Source: Clostridia bacterium (lineage in GTDB: Bacteria > Bacillota > Clostridia > Christensenellales > Aristaeellaceae). Taken from it: 10,298 nucleotides of DNA. The number at the start of each line of letters is the position of its first letter. Position 1 is the stretch's first letter. The notes beneath the pieces were generated by a model. The model saw only the letters and a list, made by a program, of their open reading frames with translations, was not told where the DNA came from and did no database searches. The stretch spans positions 1 to 10,298 of the forward strand of contig JAKSQG010000052.1 in assembly GCA_024404275.1 (NCBI GenBank), written 5' to 3'. Shown piece by piece: positions 6,822-10,298 of the stretch. Position numbers and translations under genes: made by a program.

Positions 6822-7118
6822 CGGTGGCAAGAGACTGTTTTCTGCTGTCATTCAGGAGGAAATATATCACTTACTTCATTATTAATATAAACGGAATGTT
6901 GTTGACATTTATTGATCATGATCCGCCGATGCAGTGGCTTGGTATAACCATACTGCATATCTTATTGACGATTAAGCATGATGATATTCAGTGTTCGTTA
7001 TGGTGGTATGAGCAACACGGTACAATCACAGATCATATGAAATGGCAACGGCAGAACGTGGAACAAAAACACCATGGGGCAGGAATGATTTTGAATCCGG
7101 GATGTATGGAGGAGCTCA
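6822..7118. other. Central part of the divergent gap, no supported gene
   Basis: A 111-codon ORF runs across this stretch on the plus strand (6815-7150). It has no ribosome site at its ATG, unusual composition and no family I recognise, and its end overlaps the promoter of the next gene, so I do not annotate it as coding. An AGGAGG at 6855-6860 has no start codon at a usable distance. Small dyads occur: GATCATGATC (6914-6923), and a nested pair ATGCAGT/ACTGCAT (6929-6935, 6952-6958) around TGGT-ATA-ACCA. The stretch may be a decayed gene or a long regulatory region. Confidence 0.4.
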
Positions 7119-7147
7119 TTGTATGTTTGTTTGCTATGGATTATGAT
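7119..7147 (+). promoter_or_regulatory. Sigma-A-type promoter for the exported hydrolase gene
   Basis: TTGTAT (7119-7124), a 17-base spacer and TATGAT (7142-7147) give a good promoter pointing right. The predicted start near 7154 leaves a leader of about 130 bases before the hydrolase ATG. A second -35-like TTGGCA at 7152 lacks a -10 at proper spacing. Confidence 0.5.
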
Positions 7148-7283
7148 TGAATTGGCATTGTACAAAAGAGAAAGCCGGTAATAGAATTACAGCAAAGACC
7201 GATGCAATCAATGTATCGGCGAACAGGCAGGTATGGATCTGAAAAAGTCTGCCGAAAAAAACAGAATATCGGGAGGAGAAAAC

Positions 7284-8558
7284 ATGAAAAAGGTACTTGC
7301 TTTTGCTATGGCACTCGTGATACTGGCATGCTGCAGCCTGGCGGTTGCGGAAGGCCGTGCCAAGACGCCTGCCGGTCAGATTGAAGGCGGCCCGAAGGTT
7401 TATTTTGTGATCGAGTCTGCTTTCTTCAAGGCGGATAGTGATATCATTATTATCGGCCAGAAGGGCAATGAATACTATAAGCGTTACGATCAGCCTGTTG
7501 CTACCACCAAAGTGGATGACGATCTGCTGGTGCCTGTAGATGCTATGAGCAAGATCTTCCAGTTCACCTATGAATATGACGCAGCCACCGGCGCGATCCA
7601 TTTGGAAGATGAATTTGTGAAGGCCGACTTGGCAATCGGTAGCAAGGATGTCACGATCAACGGCGCGGCGGATACGCTGGGTGCCGCTCCTGCTGAGGTT
7701 GATGGCGTTCTGTGCGTTCCTGCGGTGAGCGTTGGTACCAAGGTATTTGAACTGGTAACGGGTGAAAGCCTTGGCTATACCTACCTGTCTTATGTCGAAA
7801 CCGAACTGCCTGCCGGTTCTACCGGTAACAGCGGCAAAATCACGCAGTTGACCATGCCTGGTAAGATCTACGGTATTATTGAACCTGTCTATTGGTTCGA
7901 AGAAGCCCAGATGCTGATGCCCTACCGTGCAACGATTCCCACCAGCTATGATCCTGAGGTTCCCAACGGTCTTGTTGTGTTCCTGCACGGCGGCAGCGGC
8001 AATGACAACCGCGATGTGGAACGTGCAACCGTTTATGGCGGCGAAAGCGGCTATCTCTGGGATTTTGTCATGGATAAGTACGGCTTCATTGGTCTGTCTG
8101 TAAATGCCTATTGCCAGGGAGACTACGGTTCCAAGGCGAATAACAGCAACCCGGCAACCGCTCGTGCCTCTGTGCTGTGTGAGCATGAGGTTCTGGCTGC
8201 GATCGAACAGATCAAGCAGAAGTATAATATTGATGAGAGCAGAATCTTCCTGATGGGCAACTCCATGGGCGGTCTTGGCACTCTTTGGATGGCTTGTGAC
8301 TATCCGGAGCTGTTTGCCGGCATTTCTCCCAGCCCGGGCTTCAACCCCACCAGAGATCTGAGCGTTTTGGGGGATACTCCGATTCGCGTGGTTCCCAGCA
8401 CGGAAGATAAGGGTTACAATACGGCATTGGCCAACTACAAGCTCTGGAAGGAAAAGGGCCTGAACATCACCTTCCGCGGTGTGTGTGGCGGCGCTCATAG
8501 CATCGGCTGGTCCGAAGTTTTGGACGAAACGATCGCCTTCTTCGCCAGTGTGAAGTAA
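7284..8558 (+). CDS. Exported alpha/beta-hydrolase (esterase/peptidase-like) with N-terminal stalk domain
   Basis: This is a predicted secreted serine hydrolase of unknown substrate, 424 residues long. Residues 1-22 are a signal peptide ending SLAVA before EG. Residues about 60-170 resemble the copper-amine-oxidase N-terminal (stalk) domain, with repeats of the form VDDDLLVPVDAMSKIF...YDAATGAIHL and VDGVLCVPAVSV. Residues about 200-424 form an esterase/PHB-depolymerase-like alpha/beta-hydrolase: oxyanion-type HGG (235-237), nucleophile elbow GNSMGG with Ser327, a likely acid E374 or D375 in STEDKG, and His405 in GGAHS. The full triad suggests an active enzyme. ATG 7284 is chosen over an in-frame start 17 codons earlier because GGGAGGAG precedes it and the signal peptide begins there. 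An ILAC stretch (13-16) is a poor lipobox. The gene is monocistronic, diverging from the tct-cit operon. A substrate link to tricarboxylates would be speculation. Confidence 0.85.
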   Translation: MKKVLAFAMALVILACCSLAVAEGRAKTPAGQIEGGPKVYFVIESAFFKADSDIIIIGQKGNEYYKRYDQPVATTKVDDDLLVPVDAMSKIFQFTYEYDAATGAIHLEDEFVKADLAIGSKDVTINGAADTLGAAPAEVDGVLCVPAVSVGTKVFELVTGESLGYTYLSYVETELPAGSTGNSGKITQLTMPGKIYGIIEPVYWFEEAQMLMPYRATIPTSYDPEVPNGLVVFLHGGSGNDNRDVERATVYGGESGYLWDFVMDKYGFIGLSVNAYCQGDYGSKANNSNPATARASVLCEHEVLAAIEQIKQKYNIDESRIFLMGNSMGGLGTLWMACDYPELFAGISPSPGFNPTRDLSVLGDTPIRVVPSTEDKGYNTALANYKLWKEKGLNITFRGVCGGAHSIGWSEVLDETIAFFASVK

Positions 8559-8638
8559 TCTGCCGTTTTTCGAGAGCTGAAAGCAGGGGGACTGATCCGC
8601 CCACTGCGCTCTGCTTTTCAAAGAAAGGGTATCTGAAC

Positions 8639-8680
8639 AAAGGACAGCCTGTGACATTGCCACAGGCTGTCCTTTTTGTT
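8639..8680 (+). terminator. Strong intrinsic terminator after the hydrolase gene
   Basis: A perfect 13-bp stem (arms 8641-8653 and 8661-8673; left arm AGGACAGCCTGTG) with a 7-base loop is followed by TTTTTGTTT. Flanking A and T bases extend pairing to 15 bp. It lies 80 bases after the hydrolase stop. A weaker GC-rich fold (GCAGGGG...CCCACTGC) precedes it at about 8592-8616. Confidence 0.93.
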
Positions 8681-8723
8681 TGAATGAGGAGAATCAGATG
8701 GTATGATTAGCGGTGCACACTAT

Positions 8724-8753
8724 TTGGTACCTAAGTTAATAGGAATTTGATAG
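8724..8753 (+). promoter_or_regulatory. Weak promoter-like pair in the gap between two terminators
   Basis: TTGGTA (8724-8729), 18 bases, then TGATAG (8748-8753) is a marginal promoter match. Together with the terminator at 8776-8812 it could give an RNA of about 50 bases. The stretch 8681-8775 otherwise holds nothing I can identify. Confidence 0.15.
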
Positions 8754-8775
8754 AGAAATGAGGAATAGCTGAATC

Positions 8776-8812
8776 AATGGCCGGGAAGGTTGGTCTTCCT
8801 GGCCATTTTGTA
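8776..8812 (+). terminator. Second intrinsic terminator, gene served unknown
   Basis: A 13-bp stem with one G-U pair (AATGGCCGGGAAG / CTTCCTGGCCATT) and a GTTGGT loop is followed by TTGTATT. Only the plus-strand direction has a T-rich tail. No gene lies between this and the stronger terminator upstream, so it is either a back-up, the end of a short RNA, or a remnant of a lost gene. Confidence 0.65.
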
Positions 8813-8837
8813 TTGAATGTATGTGTCGCGCTATAGA
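8808..8837 (+). promoter_or_regulatory. Possible distal promoter of the ATPase leader
   Basis: TTGTAT (8808-8813), 18 bases, then TATAGA (8832-8837) would start transcription near 8844, upstream of the 19-codon ORF. It overlaps the tail of the preceding terminator. The match is moderate. Confidence 0.3.
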
Positions 8838-8880
8838 ACTGTGCCTTGATTCGGGAACTCTGCTGTGCCGAGGAGGATGA

Positions 8881-8940
8881 ATGAGAGACAGCGTTGAGAA
8901 CTTACCTGATAAATCAAACAAGTTCTCAACGAAAACTTGA
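8881..8940 (+). CDS. Putative 19-residue leader peptide spanning the first dyad
   Basis: A short ORF starts with ATG at 8881 and ends TGA at 8938-8940, reading MRDSVENLPDKSNKFSTKT. AGGAGG at 8871-8876 precedes it by 4 bases, slightly tight but usable. The coding stretch contains both arms of the first inverted repeat (8892-8931), so a translating ribosome would prevent that hairpin from forming. Its stop overlaps the -35 box of the proximal promoter. The peptide is hydrophilic and matches nothing I know. It may be a genuine leader peptide or just an open frame through a repeat. Confidence 0.3.
   Translation: MRDSVENLPDKSNKFSTKT
8892..8931 (+). repeat. Inverted-repeat element, copy 1 (TTGAGAA-N22-TTCTCAA)
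   Basis: Perfect 12-bp arms CGTTGAGAACTT (8892-8903) and AAGTTCTCAACG (8920-8931) flank a 16-base loop. The core TTGAGAA/TTCTCAA and the 22-base spacing are identical in copy 2, exactly 77 bases to the right. The element ends 5 bases before the -35 box of the ATPase promoter. Confidence 0.88.
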
Positions 8941-8965
8941 TTTTACGAGAATGATGAGGTATGAT
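8937..8965 (+). promoter_or_regulatory. Sigma-A-type promoter of the ATPase, bracketed by the two dyads
   Basis: TTGATT (8937-8942), a 17-base spacer and TATGAT (8960-8965) form a good promoter with a start near 8972. Dyad copy 1 lies immediately upstream and dyad copy 2 begins at about the transcript start, so both copies are placed to control initiation or early elongation. Confidence 0.6.
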
Positions 8966-8970
8966 ATCTA

Positions 8971-9008
8971 TTGAGAAGTTGACTGATTTACAAAGCAACT
9001 TCTCAACG
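8971..9008 (+). repeat. Inverted-repeat element, copy 2, adjacent to the ATPase ribosome site
   Basis: Perfect 11-bp arms TTGAGAAGTTG (8971-8981) and CAACTTCTCAA (8996-9006) flank a 14-base loop. Relative to copy 1 one inner base pair is changed from C-G to G-C on both arms, which keeps the pairing. Fourteen of the 22 bases between the core arms match copy 1, including CTGAT at the same position. The right arm ends one base before the ATPase Shine-Dalgarno GGAGG. Confidence 0.88.
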
Positions 9009-9017
9009 GAGGCGTAC

Positions 9018-10298
9018 ATGGAGATCAAAAGAGAACGATATCTGAATCAGCTTATCTCGTACATGTGGGATGGACAGGTGAAGGTGATCACCGGCATCCG
9101 CAGATGCGGAAAGTCTTATTTGCTGCGGAATCTTTTCAGGGATTATCTGAGAAGTGAAGGCGTGGAAGATAAGAATGTTTTGTCATTTGAGCTTGACCTG
9201 ACCAGGGATATCAAGTACCGTAATCCTTTGCTGCTTGCGGAAGAGGTGCGGAAACGTGCGGAAGATTCTAATGAGAGGTTTTATCTTTTCGTTGATGAGA
9301 TTCAGATGTCCGACGAGGTGAAGAATCCATATAATCCTGAAGGAAAGCGCATCACTTTTTATGATGCGCTGAACGATCTGCGGTCTTTGTCGAATCTTGA
9401 TATCTACGTGACGGGCAGCAATTCAAAGATGCTGTCCTCGGATATCCTGACGGAATTCAGGGGGCGCAGCGATGAAATACGTGTGCATCCTTTGAGCTTT
9501 GCGGAATACTATTCCGCAGTGGGCGGAGATAAGTACGAAGCATTTGACAGCTATGCTTTCTATGGTGGGATGCCGCTGATCTTGTCGCGTCCAACGGATG
9601 CTGCCAAGATGAACTATCTGCAATCGCTGTTTTCTGAAGTGTATTTGAAGGATATTGTTGAAAGAAAAAAGATACATCGAGGAGATGCGCTGGCTGATAT
9701 CCTCGATCTGCTGTGCTCTTCTGTTGGTTCGCTGACCAATCCCAATGGCGTTGCAAAGGCGCTTAACAGTAAGCAGCAGCTGAGCGGCAAGGAACTGGTT
9801 TCACCCAACACGGTGAAAAGTTACATGGACTGTCTGGATGATGCATTTTTGTTCCATGCATGTAAGCGCTGGGATGTAAAAGGAAGAAACTATTTTGACT
9901 ATCCCAATAAATACTATTGCGAGGATGTGGGGCTTCGTAATGCCCGTATCGGCTTCAGACAGCAGGAAATGACGCACATCATGGAAAACATTATCTACAA
10001 CGATCTGGTGATCCGCGGCTGTGCGGTGGATGTTGGCGTGGTGTTCGGTCCTGCAAGGGATAGCAAAGGACGGTCGATTCAGGCAGCGAGGGAGATCGAT
10101 TTTGTGGCTACGCTGGGAGGCAAGCGATTCTATATTCAATCCGCCTTTGCAATGCCGGATGAAGATAAGGCGGGAACGGAAAGCAGACCATTTACTTTGA
10201 CGGGGGATTCCTTCCCCAAGATGATCGTCCGGCACGATATCCGCAAACGATGGTATGACGAAAACGGAGTTTTGCACATTGGTGTGATCGATTTCCTG
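9018..10298 (+). CDS. AAA_14/DUF4143-type ATP-binding protein, open to window edge
   Basis: This is a P-loop ATPase of the AAA family with a C-terminal DUF4143-like domain, common in multiple copies in gut anaerobes; its cellular role is not established. The visible 427 residues show Walker A GIRRCGKS (26-33), Walker B FYLFVDEIQ (88-96), sensor-1-like YVTGSNSKML (130-139), the family block HPLSFAEYY (157-165) and YGGMP (182-186). Near the end, a degenerate nuclease-like REIDFVATLGGKRFYIQ matches the family pattern. The last residues (VIDFL) resemble the usual C-terminus, so little is likely missing. ATG 9018 is chosen for GGAGG 5 bases upstream and the family-like start MEIKRERYL; the frame is open back to ATG 8961, which lacks a well-spaced ribosome site. 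Base composition is less GC-rich than the cit genes, suggesting a separate history. Confidence 0.9.
   Translation, partial: MEIKRERYLNQLISYMWDGQVKVITGIRRCGKSYLLRNLFRDYLRSEGVEDKNVLSFELDLTRDIKYRNPLLLAEEVRKRAEDSNERFYLFVDEIQMSDEVKNPYNPEGKRITFYDALNDLRSLSNLDIYVTGSNSKMLSSDILTEFRGRSDEIRVHPLSFAEYYSAVGGDKYEAFDSYAFYGGMPLILSRPTDAAKMNYLQSLFSEVYLKDIVERKKIHRGDALADILDLLCSSVGSLTNPNGVAKALNSKQQLSGKELVSPNTVKSYMDCLDDAFLFHACKRWDVKGRNYFDYPNKYYCEDVGLRNARIGFRQQEMTHIMENIIYNDLVIRGCAVDVGVVFGPARDSKGRSIQAAREIDFVATLGGKRFYIQSAFAMPDEDKAGTESRPFTLTGDSFPKMIVRHDIRKRWYDENGVLHIGVIDFL

Noticed and set aside
6815..7150. 111-codon plus-strand ORF in the divergent gap
   Set aside because: It has no ribosome site before the ATG, no recognisable domain, and overlaps the promoter of the next gene. 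It is recorded only as part of the unassigned gap.
7233..7283. Earlier in-frame start for the hydrolase
   Set aside because: It would put 17 charged residues in front of a clear signal peptide. GGGAGGAG supports the ATG at 7284.
7134..8663. 509-codon minus-strand ORF opposite the hydrolase gene
   Set aside because: The plus strand has a signal peptide, ribosome site, catalytic motifs and a terminator. The minus frame even runs through that terminator hairpin, so it is a shadow.
8892..9008. CRISPR array
   Set aside because: Only two copies exist, each an imperfectly matching inverted repeat separated by a promoter, with no cas genes.
8961..9017. Upstream in-frame ATG for the ATPase
   Set aside because: It would lie inside the -10 box and has only GAGG at one-base spacing. 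The family-like start MEIKR and GGAGG favour 9018.
9018..10298. Transposon or IS interpretation of the right end
   Set aside because: The ORF is an AAA_14/DUF4143 ATPase without transposase motifs. The inverted repeats both lie on one side of it, so they are not terminal repeats within this window.

Overview
The window looks like a chromosomal segment of an anaerobic, low-to-mid GC bacterium, most likely a Clostridia-type member of the Bacillota. The reasons are strong GGAGG-type ribosome binding sites, sigma-A-like promoters, short MKK...A-x-A signal peptides, and citrate-fermentation genes of fermentative type. No rRNA or marker gene is present, so this assignment is inference.

Minus strand, about 6780 down to 1: a transport-and-cleavage unit for citrate or a related tricarboxylate, read in the order tctC, tctB, tctA, citD, citE, citF, citC. 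TctC is the exported binding protein and TctB/TctA are the membrane subunits of a tripartite tricarboxylate transporter. CitD (acyl carrier), CitE (citryl-ACP lyase) and CitF (acetyl-ACP:citrate ACP transferase) form citrate lyase, which splits citrate into acetate and oxaloacetate. CitC acetylates the CitD prosthetic group and runs off the left edge. citD/citE and citE/citF overlap by 4 bp (ATGA). A good promoter lies ahead of tctC. Hairpins resembling intrinsic terminators sit after tctC and after tctA, so one long transcript is probably stepped down in level from binding protein to permease to enzyme. The prosthetic-group genes citX and citG are not in the window.

The 650-bp divergent gap (6634-7283) holds the tctC promoter, candidate operator dyads, a promoter for the rightward gene, and about 300 bp with no convincing gene. 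The rightward gene (7284-8558) encodes an exported protein with an N-terminal copper-amine-oxidase-N-like (stalk) region and a C-terminal alpha/beta-hydrolase with Ser, acidic and His residues in place. A very strong terminator closes it.

The right end (8681-10298) is different in character and less GC-rich. A second terminator is followed by a leader with two copies of the same 36-40 bp inverted-repeat element (TTGAGAA-N22-TTCTCAA) 77 bp apart. They bracket a sigma-A-like promoter directly upstream of an AAA_14/DUF4143-type ATPase. The first copy lies inside a 19-codon ORF with its own Shine-Dalgarno sequence. This paired-dyad leader is the least explained structure in the window. The ATPase reads open to the right edge and is probably only a few residues short of complete.
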